Positions 24,029 through 32,055 of a stretch of 64,000 bases of DNA are shown here, in pieces. Each line of letters begins with the position of its first letter. Position 1 is the first letter of the stretch. Below the pieces are notes generated by a model. That model ran no database searches, was not told where the DNA came from, and saw nothing but the letters and a program-made list of their open reading frames with translations. A program made the translations under genes and the position numbers. This DNA is from Streptosporangiaceae bacterium NEAU-GS5 (GTDB lineage Bacteria > Actinomycetota > Actinomycetes > Streptosporangiales > Streptosporangiaceae), in contig JAGFNW010000006.1 of assembly GCA_017592665.1 (NCBI GenBank), positions 220,752 through 284,751 of the forward strand, given 5' to 3'.

Positions 24029-24964
24029 GTGACACACATGCACACGCGTCCTTACCGGCCGACCGACGCCGAGGCCGTCGCGACCATGGTCAACGCCATC
24101 GACACCGCGGCCGGCAGGCAGGCCTCGCTCACCGGGTCCCTGATCCACGAGTTCCTCGGCGAGCGCGTCGCCGAGACGACGACGGACAGCCGGCTCGTGG
24201 TCGGCGACGATGGCGTGCTCGCGGCGGGCTTCGTCATCACACCGCCCGCGGGAGGCCACCGGGTCGACCTCATCGGCGGCGTCCTGCCCGGTGCGCGCGG
24301 CCAGGGGATCGGGCGCACCATGCTCGGCTGGCAGGTCGGCCGGGCCGAGGAGATCCACGCCGCCCTCGCCCCCGGCGCGTCCTGGGAGACGTACGTGGAG
24401 GCGTCCCAGCGCGACGCCTCGGCCCTGGCCCTGTTCGCCCGCTTCGGCCTCACGCCGACCCGCTATGAGTTCGACATGGCGGCGTCGACGGCGGACGTCC
24501 CGGACTGCCCCGTGCCGGATGGCCTCGTCATCGCCACGTACGACGCTGGTCAGGCGCACGCGCTGCACGAGGCGCACATGGAGGCGTTCGTCGACCACTA
24601 TGGCTTCCAGCATCGGACGTTCGAGGTGTGGCAGCCGACGTCGATCGGCTCGGCCAGCTTCAACCCCGCTTTGTCGATCATCGCGATGGACGGCGCCGAG
24701 ATCGCTGGATATGTGCTCTCGTACGACGACGCCATCCCCGAACAGGTCTACATCGGCCAGGTGGGCGTGCGCCGGCCGTACCGCCGTCGCGGCCTCGCCG
24801 CGGCGATGCTGGTCGACATGATGCGGCGCGCCGCCGCCGCCGGACGGAGTCGGGCCGCGCTCGGCGTCGACACGGCCAACCCCACGGGAGCCGTCGGGGT
24901 GTACGAACGGGTCGGATTCCACACCGAGCACACCATGGTGGCCTGCGGCCGCCCCCTGAACTGA
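24029..24964 (+). CDS. tandem GNAT-family N-acetyltransferase (MshD-like architecture)
   Basis: A 311-residue protein with two GNAT modules. Module 1 contains VLPGARGQGIGRTMLGW (pyrophosphate-binding loop, about 90-106); module 2 contains VGVRRPYRRRGLAAAML (about 249-265), followed by NPTGAVGVYERVGF. This two-module layout resembles mycothiol synthase MshD and antibiotic acetyltransferases, though the sequence is too divergent to call MshD. The start GTG at 24029 is predicted leaderless. It is followed after 16 bp by an epimerase gene with a strong ribosome-binding site, so three genes (GNAT, epimerase, HxlR) may form one operon. Confidence 0.85.
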   Translation: MTHMHTRPYRPTDAEAVATMVNAIDTAAGRQASLTGSLIHEFLGERVAETTTDSRLVVGDDGVLAAGFVITPPAGGHRVDLIGGVLPGARGQGIGRTMLGWQVGRAEEIHAALAPGASWETYVEASQRDASALALFARFGLTPTRYEFDMAASTADVPDCPVPDGLVIATYDAGQAHALHEAHMEAFVDHYGFQHRTFEVWQPTSIGSASFNPALSIIAMDGAEIAGYVLSYDDAIPEQVYIGQVGVRRPYRRRGLAAAMLVDMMRRAAAAGRSRAALGVDTANPTGAVGVYERVGFHTEHTMVACGRPLN

Positions 24965-24980
24965 CCTCAGAGGAGCAACG

Positions 24981-25814
24981 ATGACGAAGATCTGCGTGAC
25001 CGGGGCGAGCGGCAAACTCGGCGGCGCCGTCGTAAGCGACCTGCTCGACCACGGCTATGAGGTGGTCGCCACGGACATCCGGCCGGGCCTTGCCGAGCTC
25101 GGAGTCCGGGTGCTGGTCGCCGACCTCACGCAATATGGCCACGCGGTCGAGGTGCTGGAGGGCGTGGACGCCGTCGTTCACCTTGCCAACATTCCGGCGC
25201 CGGGCATGCGGACCCCGTCGGAGACCTTCAACGCCAACACGACCATGAACTCGAACGTCTTCCTGGCCGCCGCCCAGTTGAAGATCGGGCGCGTGGTCTG
25301 GGCGTCCAGCGAGACGACGCTCGGACTGCCGTTCGACGTGCCGCCGCGCTACGCCCCCGTGGACGAGGCGCACTTCCCCTATCCGACCTCGACGTACGCG
25401 CTGTCGAAGGTGGTGACGGAGACGCTGGCCGAGCACGTCGCGCAGTGGTCGGGCATTCCCTTCGTGGCGCTGCGCTTCTCCAACATCCTCGGGCCCGAGG
25501 ACTATCGGTTGTTCCCCGGCTATTGGGGCGACGCGCTGCTGCGCAAGTGGAACCTGTGGGGATACATCGACACGCGGGACGCGGCCGCCAGTTGCCGCCT
25601 CGCCCTGGACGCGCCGATGGAGGGCGCGCAGAGCTTCGTCATCGCGGCCGCCGACACCGTGATGAACCGCCCGTCGGCCGACCTGATGAAAGAGGTCTAT
25701 CCCGAGGTCGAGCTCACCCGGGAGATCGGCGAATTCGAGACCCTGCTGTCCAACTCCCGCGCCCGCGAGGTCCTCGGGTTCAATCCGCAGCACTCCTGGC
25801 GCGACCACGTGTGA
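24981..25814 (+). CDS. NAD-dependent epimerase/dehydratase (extended SDR)
   Basis: A 277-residue extended SDR. VTGASGKLGGAVV at 6-18 is the dinucleotide motif (GxxGxxG), VVHLANIPAPG follows, and YALSK near 138 is the catalytic YxxxK, with Ser in ASSETT upstream. ATG at 24981 is preceded by AGAGGAG. Residue composition is normal and no truncation is seen. The substrate is unknown. It lies in an apparent operon with an acetyltransferase and an HxlR regulator, which suggests regulated modification of a small molecule. Confidence 0.88.
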   Translation: MTKICVTGASGKLGGAVVSDLLDHGYEVVATDIRPGLAELGVRVLVADLTQYGHAVEVLEGVDAVVHLANIPAPGMRTPSETFNANTTMNSNVFLAAAQLKIGRVVWASSETTLGLPFDVPPRYAPVDEAHFPYPTSTYALSKVVTETLAEHVAQWSGIPFVALRFSNILGPEDYRLFPGYWGDALLRKWNLWGYIDTRDAAASCRLALDAPMEGAQSFVIAAADTVMNRPSADLMKEVYPEVELTREIGEFETLLSNSRAREVLGFNPQHSWRDHV

Positions 25815-25818
25815 CCCG

Positions 25819-26172
25819 ATGAGCGATAGCCTCCGGGGCGTGCCACTACCGAAGCCGGGGCGGCCGGTCCGCGGCTCGACGACGGGGCGGCCGGTCATGG
25901 CCGCGCTCGACCTGCTGGGCCGGCGCTGGATGCTGCGGGTGCTGTGGGAGCTGCGCGACGGGCCGCACGGCTTCCGCGCGCTGCAGCGGCGCTGCGACGA
26001 CATGTCGTCCAGCGTGCTCGGCGACCGGCTCGCCGAGCTCGAGCAGGTCCGGCTGGTCGCGCGGACCGAGGACGGCCACTACGAACTGACCGACGTCGGC
26101 CGCGATCTGGCCCGCGCGATCAAACCTCTCGAGTCGTGGGCGGCCCGCTGGGCCCGGACGCTTCAGGAGTAG
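25819..26172 (+). CDS. HxlR-family transcriptional regulator
   Basis: A 117-residue winged-HTH regulator. ALDLLGRRWMLRVLWELRDG, then FRALQRRCDDMSSSVLGDRL and YELTDVGRDL match the HxlR family, which often senses aldehydes or redox signals. It lacks the conserved N-terminal Cys used for redox sensing in some members, so a ligand mode is more likely. It is 4 bp from the epimerase stop and probably co-transcribed. Its 3' end overlaps the convergent AhpD-like gene by 10 bp. Confidence 0.88.
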   Translation: MSDSLRGVPLPKPGRPVRGSTTGRPVMAALDLLGRRWMLRVLWELRDGPHGFRALQRRCDDMSSSVLGDRLAELEQVRLVARTEDGHYELTDVGRDLARAIKPLESWAARWARTLQE

Positions 26173-26738
26173 TCGGCGAAGGCGGGGGTCTCCGGCTCCG
26201 CCGTCAGCCGGGTGGCACGCGCCACGTACGAGATGGCGTGATACCACCCGGCCAGCAACATCGCGTCGATCGCCCCGTCCTCACCGGCCGCGGAGACCAG
26301 GTCGAGCCATTCGCCGTCGGTCAGATCCGATCGCGTGTGCAGGGCGTCGACCGCGCGGAGGACGGCCCGGTCGGCGGGGTCGGTCCAGCAGGGGTCGTCC
26401 GCGTCGCCTGCCGTCAGCGACCGCACCTGGTCGCCGGTCAGCTCCACCTTGGCGGCGAACAGCGCCACGTGGATCCCCCACTCGTACTCCGCGCGGCAGA
26501 GCGCGGTCGTCCGGTTGATGATCAGCTCGCGGTGGCGCAGCGACAGGGCCAGCTGGCGGGACAGGTAGTAGCTGCCCCAGCCGTAGATCGCCTTCGCCCG
26601 CTCGGGGCGGCGGGCGAACAGACGGAACAGCGCGATCGGCGGGCCCAGCGGGGCCAGCGCGGCGGCCGTCTCCTCGTCGTACGGAGGCTCGGCCGGTGCG
26701 ACTCTCGGAGTCGGTAACTGATTCGATTTTCGAAGCAC
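26163..26738 (-). CDS. carboxymuconolactone decarboxylase (AhpD-like) family protein
   Basis: A 191-residue all-helical protein. The stretch INRTTALCRAEYEWGIHVALFAAK contains the single Cys, Glu and His expected in the decarboxylase/AhpD fold, followed by an acidic turn and AVDALHTRSDLTDGEWLDLV. Some family members are peroxidase-like or decarboxylases; this protein has one Cys rather than CxxC, so alkylhydroperoxidase activity is unlikely. GTG at 26738 is preferred: TATAGT (26745-26750) lies 6 nt upstream. A second gene of the same fold diverges from it. Confidence 0.8.
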   Translation of the reverse strand: MLRKSNQLPTPRVAPAEPPYDEETAAALAPLGPPIALFRLFARRPERAKAIYGWGSYYLSRQLALSLRHRELIINRTTALCRAEYEWGIHVALFAAKVELTGDQVRSLTAGDADDPCWTDPADRAVLRAVDALHTRSDLTDGEWLDLVSAAGEDGAIDAMLLAGWYHAISYVARATRLTAEPETPAFADYS

Positions 26739-26744
26739 TCTCGC

Positions 26745-26773
26745 ACTATAGACGCCCGGTTTCACGGTGTCTC
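26745..26773 (-). promoter_or_regulatory. promoter of the AhpD-like gene (leaderless)
   Basis: On the minus strand GAGACA (26768-26773) and TATAGT (26745-26750) are 17 bp apart. The -10 element ends 6 nt before GTG at 26738. The start of the divergent plus-strand gene lies within this promoter. Confidence 0.55.
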
Positions 26774-27183
26774 GGCCGGGCGGAGCCGTACGACGGCGAT
26801 CCGGGGACGTACCGACGGTGCACCGCGAGATCGCGGGACTCGCCGTCGGGGTCGCGGTCGGCAACGCGTACGGCGTCGCCTTCCACTCGACCGTCCTGGG
26901 CCGGCTGGATGTGGACAACGGCGACATCGAGGCGATGCGGAGCGGGGCCGAGCCCCGCGACGAGATCCAGGCGGCCGTCTACGCCTTCGCCCGGGCGCTG
27001 GTGATCGACCGCGGCGCCATGACCGAGGCCATCGCCCAGCGTGCCGCCGACGCCGGACTCCAGCCCAGCGACCTGCTGCAACTGGTCGCCGAGTGCGCCT
27101 TCGCGACGCTCGTCGGCCTCGTCGACAACCTGCTCGGAGGCGTCGAACTCGACGAATTCCTACGCCCCCAAGCGTGGAAGTAG
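26767..27183 (+). CDS. AhpD-fold protein lacking the catalytic cysteines
   Basis: At most 139 residues (GTG 26767; GTG 26818 gives 122). The segment LAVGVAVGNAYGVAFHSTVLGR corresponds to the AhpD core, in which the usual CxxC before the His is replaced: NAYGVAFH has Asn and Gly at the Cys positions while the His remains. Later helices (IQAAVYAFARALVIDRGAM, DLLQLVAECAFATLVGLVDN) fit the family. The N terminus is shorter than usual, so the gene may be truncated or start upstream without a normal codon. It diverges from another AhpD-like gene. Peroxidase activity is not expected; a structural or binding role, or decay, is possible. Confidence 0.6.
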   Translation: MSRPGGAVRRRSGDVPTVHREIAGLAVGVAVGNAYGVAFHSTVLGRLDVDNGDIEAMRSGAEPRDEIQAAVYAFARALVIDRGAMTEAIAQRAADAGLQPSDLLQLVAECAFATLVGLVDNLLGGVELDEFLRPQAWK

Positions 27184-27194
27184 CCCCTCAGGGG

Positions 27195-28661
27195 TCAGTG
27201 CAGGGATGGGGTCGGAGCGCCGTCTTCGTCGAAGTGCTCCGCCCGGGCCGGGAGGATCACCGCGGTGGCGACCACGACCAGGGACAGGACCGCGCCGATG
27301 ATGAAGGCCAGCCGCATGCCGTCGAGCGTGGCGAGCTGGTCTGAGGACCCCGTGGCCTTCAGGGCATCGGATCGCGCGCTCATCACGGTGATCACGAGCG
27401 CGGTGCCGAAGGCCGCGGCGACCTGCTGCAGCGTGCTCAGGATCGAGCTGCCGTGCGAGTAGAGCCGCGAGGGAACCGCGCCGAGCCCGAGGGTGAACAC
27501 CGGAGTGAAGATCGCGGCGAGGCTCACCATCAGCAGCGCGTGCAGCGCGAGGAGCTGCCAGAACGGCATGGTCAGCGTGACCTGGGTGAACCCGGTGAGC
27601 GAGACCATCATTCCGATGGCGCCGGGGATGACCAGGACCCGGCCGCCGAACCGGTCGAACAGCCGGCCGACGGTCGGCCCGAGCAGCCCCATCGCGAGGC
27701 CGCCCGGCATCACGAGAAGCCCGGTCTGCAGCGGCGTGAGCATGCGGATGTTCTGCAGATAGAGCGGCAGCAGGATCATCGAGCCGAGCATCGCCATGAA
27801 GGCCACCGACATCAGGATCAACGCGACCGTGTAGGTCCGGCTGCTCAACGTGCGCAGGTCCATCAGGGGCGTTCCGCGCTTCTGCAACCACAGCTGGCGA
27901 TAGACGAAGACGGTGATGGCGGCGAGGCCCGTCACCACGATCGTCGTGGCGACGCGGATGTCGCCTCCCTCGAACCGGCTGAGGCCGTAAACCAGGCCGC
28001 CGAAGCCCAGGGCGGCGGTCACCACGCTGAACCAGTCGATGGTGCTGAACTCGGGCTCCCCGACGTTCTGCAGCTGCCGCATGCCGAACCAGGTGATCAG
28101 GCCGGCGATGGGGAGGACCACGGCGAACAGCAGGCGCCAGGAACCGAACTGGAGGATCACCCCCGAGATCGCGGGGCCCATCGCGGGCGCGACGGAGATG
28201 GCCAGGGTGACGTTGCCCATCACGCGGCCGCGATCCGACTCAGGCACCACCTGCATCAGCGTGGTCATCAGCAGCGGCATCATCACCGCCGTCCCGCATG
28301 CCTGGATGATGCGGGCGCCCAGCAGCAGCGCGAACGTCGGCGCGACGATGGCCAGCGCCGTGCCGAGCAGGAACAACCCCATCGCCACGGCATAGGCCTG
28401 GCGGGTCGCCACGCGCTGCAGGAACCAGCCGGTGATCGGGATGACGGCGGCCATGGTCAGCATGAAGGCCGTCGACAGCCATTGGGCCGTCTGCTCGTCG
28501 ATGTTCAACGCGCCCATGAGCCGGGGGATCGCGTTGATCATGATCGTCTCGTTGAGGATGACCACGAACGTGGCGAGCACCAGCAGCCGGATCACGGCCG
28601 GGGTGCGACCCGAGACGGCGGTCGCGGCCTGGCCGGGTGAGTCGAGCTTTGCGCTGGGCAT
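27195..28661 (-). CDS. MFS drug/proton antiporter (DHA2, EmrB/QacA type)
   Basis: A 488-residue transporter with 14 predicted membrane segments. Motif C-like VTLAISVAPAMGPAISG and the loop ESDRGRVMG fit the 14-TM DHA2 family, which expels lipophilic drugs or dyes in exchange for protons. ATG at 28661 has GAGGT 5 nt upstream. No regulator gene is adjacent on the same strand. The 3' end lies 11 bp from the end of the AhpD-like gene on the other strand. Substrates are unknown. Confidence 0.9.
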   Translation of the reverse strand: MPSAKLDSPGQAATAVSGRTPAVIRLLVLATFVVILNETIMINAIPRLMGALNIDEQTAQWLSTAFMLTMAAVIPITGWFLQRVATRQAYAVAMGLFLLGTALAIVAPTFALLLGARIIQACGTAVMMPLLMTTLMQVVPESDRGRVMGNVTLAISVAPAMGPAISGVILQFGSWRLLFAVVLPIAGLITWFGMRQLQNVGEPEFSTIDWFSVVTAALGFGGLVYGLSRFEGGDIRVATTIVVTGLAAITVFVYRQLWLQKRGTPLMDLRTLSSRTYTVALILMSVAFMAMLGSMILLPLYLQNIRMLTPLQTGLLVMPGGLAMGLLGPTVGRLFDRFGGRVLVIPGAIGMMVSLTGFTQVTLTMPFWQLLALHALLMVSLAAIFTPVFTLGLGAVPSRLYSHGSSILSTLQQVAAAFGTALVITVMSARSDALKATGSSDQLATLDGMRLAFIIGAVLSLVVVATAVILPARAEHFDEDGAPTPSLH

Positions 28662-28918
28662 GGGACCTCAATCATGGTTGCCGGACGAAATGCGGTCATT
28701 GCTGGCGCTCAGCCGCGGGGGTCTCCATGAGCACCGCACCCTCACAAGACTGACCCGCGCCACCGACAACATTCGGGCCTGCGTCCAGCATTCCCCGCCA
28801 CGGTGCCCGATGTCACCCGATTTTCGCAGCGGGCAAACAGCGCCAATATGGTTCATGAGCTGGGCGAATACCGGCGGGAAGGCGCGCATCGCAAAAGGTT
28901 GGAGCTCCCACCTCCATC

Positions 28919-29572
28919 TCATCTGTAAGCGATGACGGCATACCGTTCGTCGTCCACAGGCCGGCCCCACAGGTCCTCGTCACCGCTCAACGACTCGACA
29001 CGTAGATCGCTGACCAGCGGGCCCAGCGCCGCCACCAACTCATCGGCGGTCACACCGTTCCCCCAGGGAAGCGACTCGGTCCCCGCCATGTGCGGCCCGG
29101 TCTGCCCTGCCTGGGCCCAGCGGCCTTCGACCAGTACGAGCCGGCCGTCCGGGCGCAGCCGCGCCAGCCATTCACGCAGCGCTGATCGAGGCTCGGGCAA
29201 GGTCCACACCAGATGCCGGCACACCACCATGTCGAACCGCCCCCGACCAGTAGGCGGGTCGGCCGCGTCTCCCACCACGAAGCGTCCGGTGTGACCTGCG
29301 GCCGCCAGCTTGTCCTGGGCCAGCCGGACCATCCGCGGCGCGAGATCCACGCCGCTGACCCGATGCCCGTCCTCCGCCAGCAGAAGCGAGAGCGACCCGG
29401 TGCCGCAGCCGACATCGAGGACGTCGGCCGGCGGAGGCGGCGCCCATCCGCGGATCAGACGCGTCCAGGCGGCCCGTACGCGCTCGGCCCGCAACCCATG
29501 ATCAGGCTCATCGTCGAACGTCGGCGCGGCCGCATCCCAATAGTCGGCGATCCCCGGCGAAGCCCCAGTCAC
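28919..29572 (-). CDS. SAM-dependent methyltransferase (class I)
   Basis: A 217-residue enzyme. Motif I VLDVGCGTGSLSLLLAEDG (about 50-68), GVDLAPRMVRLA, and FDMVVCRHLVWTLPEP are textbook for the Methyltransf_11 family; RLRPDGRLVLVEG follows. It is cytoplasmic, with no extra domain. ATG at 29572 has no strong ribosome-binding site. It is 45 bp downstream of a dps-like gene on the same strand and could share its transcript. The substrate is unknown. The 257 bp beyond its 3' end (28662-28918) hold nothing recognisable. Confidence 0.87.
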   Translation of the reverse strand: MTGASPGIADYWDAAAPTFDDEPDHGLRAERVRAAWTRLIRGWAPPPPADVLDVGCGTGSLSLLLAEDGHRVSGVDLAPRMVRLAQDKLAAAGHTGRFVVGDAADPPTGRGRFDMVVCRHLVWTLPEPRSALREWLARLRPDGRLVLVEGRWAQAGQTGPHMAGTESLPWGNGVTADELVAALGPLVSDLRVESLSGDEDLWGRPVDDERYAVIAYR

Positions 29573-29617
29573 GCCACCGATCGTCCCAGAACGACCAGCT
29601 CGAACCGCCTGCGGGCC

Positions 29618-30229
29618 TCACCTGTGGCCGTTGTGCGGCGCCTCCACCAGCGGCGTGTCGACCAGGTGCTCGATCAGGAACCAGGTCTGCAACTCGCCGG
29701 TACGGATGACGTCGGAGACCAGGATGTCGTTGGTGCCGTCGTCGCCCATCTCCTGGGCGCGCGCCGCCGCGTCGTGCGCCGCGGTCAGGATCGTCTCGTG
29801 CGTCTGGATCAGGCGGGAGAGCATGGCCGGCACCTCTTCGACGCCGTCCGGCGGACGCGGCACGACCGTGATCTCCGCGACCAGCCGCGGGTCGCCGATC
29901 GCGACGCCGCCCAGGGTCTGCACCCGTTCGGCGAGCAGGTCCACCAGCTCGAGCTGCTCTCCGGCGTGCTTGTCGAGGAGCAGGTGCAGCTGGTAGAAGG
30001 TCGGTCCGCGCATCAGCCAGTGGTGTTTCTTGTAGAGGCTGTAGAGGATCTGGGTGTCGGCCAGGAGCTGGTTGAGCCGCTGGCAGGAGTACATCCGGGC
30101 GTCGAAGGACAACCCCAGCGGAAACATCCGTACGGTGCCGAACTCCTGGATCTCGGTGCCGCTCGTATGGACCCAAGGCTCGCTGCCGGCCTTGCGAGAC
30201 GAACGTGTGCTGCTGCGATGGGGTGCCAC
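29618..30229 (-). CDS. Dps-family ferritin-like protein
   Basis: A 203-residue protein whose core matches Dps: LNQLLADTQILYSLYKKHHW, then QLHLLLDKHAGEQLELVDLLAERV, holding the intersubunit ferroxidase His and Asp/Glu ligands, and a C-terminal WFLIEHLV helix. Dps dodecamers oxidise and store iron and shield DNA from peroxide. An extended N-terminal tail (about 30 residues, Ser/Arg-rich) may contact DNA. GTG at 30229 has AAGGAG 9 nt upstream. It diverges from MerR copy B across a region with 10-bp direct repeats. Confidence 0.88.
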   Translation of the reverse strand: MAPHRSSTRSSRKAGSEPWVHTSGTEIQEFGTVRMFPLGLSFDARMYSCQRLNQLLADTQILYSLYKKHHWLMRGPTFYQLHLLLDKHAGEQLELVDLLAERVQTLGGVAIGDPRLVAEITVVPRPPDGVEEVPAMLSRLIQTHETILTAAHDAAARAQEMGDDGTNDILVSDVIRTGELQTWFLIEHLVDTPLVEAPHNGHR

Positions 30230-30306
30230 TGGCCTGCTCCTTCACCTGTGAGAACCGTTCCGGAACGACCCTTCCCGCGAGCGATCGACGACATCCCCTA
30301 CCAATC

Positions 30307-30334
30307 ACCATCACAGCGCCATAAACCATCACAG
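30307..30334. repeat. 10-bp direct repeat in the dps/merR divergent promoter region
   Basis: ACCATCACAG occurs at 30307-30316 and again at 30325-30334, 18 bp apart. It lies 77-105 bp upstream of the dps start and 32 bp upstream of the merR start. It may be a pair of regulator half-sites; no known consensus is recognised. Confidence 0.45.
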
Positions 30335-30365
30335 ACATCCCGGAGCGATGAGTCAGGCTGGAAGC

Positions 30366-31334
30366 GTGGACGACGACGGGCTCTACACGATCGGACAGGT
30401 GGCGCGGCTCGCCGGGCTGCCGGTGCCGACGGTCAGGTACTACTCCGACGAGGGGCTGGTGCCCCCCGCCGGGCGGTCGGCCGGGGGTTACCGCCTCTAC
30501 GATCACGACGCCCTCGACCGGCTGGAACTCGTCCGTACGCTGCGCGATCTCGGTGTCGACATCGCCACGATCACGCGGGTGCTCGCCGACGCGCAGAGCC
30601 TGGCCGAGGTCGCCGACGGGCAGATCGCCGCCCTGGAGGACGAGATTCAGACCTTGCGGGTACGCCAGGCCGTGCTGCGCTACGTCGCCACCCGCCGCAC
30701 CGGCAAAGCCGGAATCGCCCGCGTGAACCGGCTCGCCCGGCTGCCGACCGAGCAGCGCCGCCAGTTGGTGACCGATCTCGTGGCCGAGGCGACGCACGGG
30801 CTCGACATGGAGCCCGCGTTCGCCGCGCACCTGCGCTCGATGCTGCCCGACCTGCCCGAAGACCCATCGGCCGAGCAGCTCGACGCGTGGCTGGAGCTGG
30901 CGCACCTGGTCGGCGACCCGCATTTCCGGGCCGGCGTGCGTGCGGCGTTCGAGCGGCACTCGGCCGACCGTTCCTCCGGCGCCGAGCAGGGCGACCCGGA
31001 GAGCTGGGCCCAGGCCGAGCAGATGGTGCTGGACCTGGCCGGCGGCGCCCTGGCGGACGGGGTCCCGCCGGCTTCCGGCCAGGCCCAGCCCCTCGTCGAC
31101 GAGTTGATCGCCGTCTTCGCCCGCGCTCATCGAAGGTCCGACGACGCCGGGTTCCGGCTGTGGCTCGCCGAGCGGATCCGCATCGGGGCCGACCCCCGGG
31201 TCTCCGACTACTGGCGGTTGCTGGACCTGATCAACCGAACGCCCCCGAAACCCGACCCGGTCCCCGCGGCCCGCTGGTTTCTGGCCGCGCTCGACTCCAC
31301 GTCTAGGGAGCGGGGTGGTGCCGTAGCGCCTTGA
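30366..31334 (+). CDS. MerR-family regulator with C-terminal helical effector domain (copy B)
   Basis: A 322-residue paralogue of the regulator at 15696. HTH YTIGQVARLAGLPVPTVRYY, GGYRLYDHDALDRLELVRTL, coiled coil, then a helical effector region ending DPVPAARWFLAAL. GTG at 30366 aligns with the start of copy A and lies 6 nt after CAGGCT (30354-30359), so leaderless; ATG at 30348 would add six residues and sits too close to its GGAG. Unlike copy A, no TTGAGT/19-bp operator is visible upstream. The 3' end overlaps the effector-only paralogue by 32 bp, tail to tail. Confidence 0.85.
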   Translation: MDDDGLYTIGQVARLAGLPVPTVRYYSDEGLVPPAGRSAGGYRLYDHDALDRLELVRTLRDLGVDIATITRVLADAQSLAEVADGQIAALEDEIQTLRVRQAVLRYVATRRTGKAGIARVNRLARLPTEQRRQLVTDLVAEATHGLDMEPAFAAHLRSMLPDLPEDPSAEQLDAWLELAHLVGDPHFRAGVRAAFERHSADRSSGAEQGDPESWAQAEQMVLDLAGGALADGVPPASGQAQPLVDELIAVFARAHRRSDDAGFRLWLAERIRIGADPRVSDYWRLLDLINRTPPKPDPVPAARWFLAALDSTSRERGGAVAP

Positions 31335-31884
31335 TGAACCAGTCGAACACCGGCGCCAGGCTCGGCGGCTGCGGCCGGCCGTCGATCGTGGACAGCAGCG
31401 CGAAGTACCGCTCCGTACGGGGATCGTTGGCGATCTCCACCCGGGCCAGCAGCTTCCGGCGATACGTGGCGCTGTCAGGATCGCCGAACGTCGCGGTATA
31501 TCCGGCGATCAGCTCCACCAGCACCGCTCGTGCCTCCCGTGACCCCGGGTCGATCCCGTCCGTCAGTGCTTGGCGCACCCGCTCTCGAACCAGCTCGGTC
31601 ACCTCGTGGTGCAGCCCGGTCTGGTCACCGGCGGCCCGCTCGGCCGCCTGATGCTCGGCCATCCGGCGGACGGCGGCCTTGAAGTCGGCATCGCACACCA
31701 GCTCGGACAGCTCCGCCCAGGCGCCCACCTGCTCAGGGCTGGGATCGGCCGGCATCTCAGGCACCGCCGAACGCAGCATGGCGACGAAGTCCGGATTGAC
31801 GTCCAGGTCGCCGAAGGTCTCGTCGATGAATTCATTGATGAGGCGCTTGCCGTCCTCAGCGGACGGCGTCAGATATCGCGGCAT
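31303..31884 (-). CDS. stand-alone effector domain related to the MerR regulators, no HTH
   Basis: A 193-residue protein aligning with the effector halves of the MerR genes at 15696 and 30366: NEFIDETFGDLDVNPDFVAMLRSAVPEMPADPSPEQVGAWAELSEL matches the FLDAAL...LPDNPEPAQVEAWIELAGL block of copy A, and the C terminus (ANDPRTERYFALLSTIDG, FDWFIKALR) matches too. It has no MerR HTH. ATG at 31884 lies 7 nt after CAGGAT and behind a promoter nearly identical in layout to that of copy A. It may bind the same ligand without binding DNA, tempering or buffering the response as TipAS does for TipAL. Confidence 0.75.
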   Translation of the reverse strand: MPRYLTPSAEDGKRLINEFIDETFGDLDVNPDFVAMLRSAVPEMPADPSPEQVGAWAELSELVCDADFKAAVRRMAEHQAAERAAGDQTGLHHEVTELVRERVRQALTDGIDPGSREARAVLVELIAGYTATFGDPDSATYRRKLLARVEIANDPRTERYFALLSTIDGRPQPPSLAPVFDWFIKALRHHPAP

Positions 31885-31891
31885 GAACGCG

Positions 31892-31922
31892 ATCCTGCAG
31901 TCTCCGGTTACTTGAGACTCAA
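31892..31922 (-). promoter_or_regulatory. MerR-type promoter with 19-bp spacer (effector-only gene)
   Basis: On the minus strand TTGAGT (31917-31922) and CAGGAT (31892-31897) are 19 bp apart. AGTCTC-N9-GAGACT is the spacer-centred inverted repeat, in the same register as in front of MerR copy A. A second perfect repeat, ACTTGAG-A-CTCAAGT on the plus strand (31910-31924), overlaps the -35. The -10 ends 7 nt before ATG at 31884. Confidence 0.65.
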
Positions 31923-32055
31923 GTCCCCGCGCCCGACCAGCCGGCAGTGTGATCATCTCGACGTACGTATATCTTCCTATTTCGCCGCTCCGTTCCGGCC
32001 ACGACCATGGGTCCGTATTCGCACTGCTGCCGGCTCCAGCGGAGGACTGACGCTC

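Noticed and set aside
28662..28918. A small plus-strand ORF between the MFS and methyltransferase genes
   Set aside because: No ribosome-binding site, unusual composition and no similarity to a known fold; treated as intergenic.
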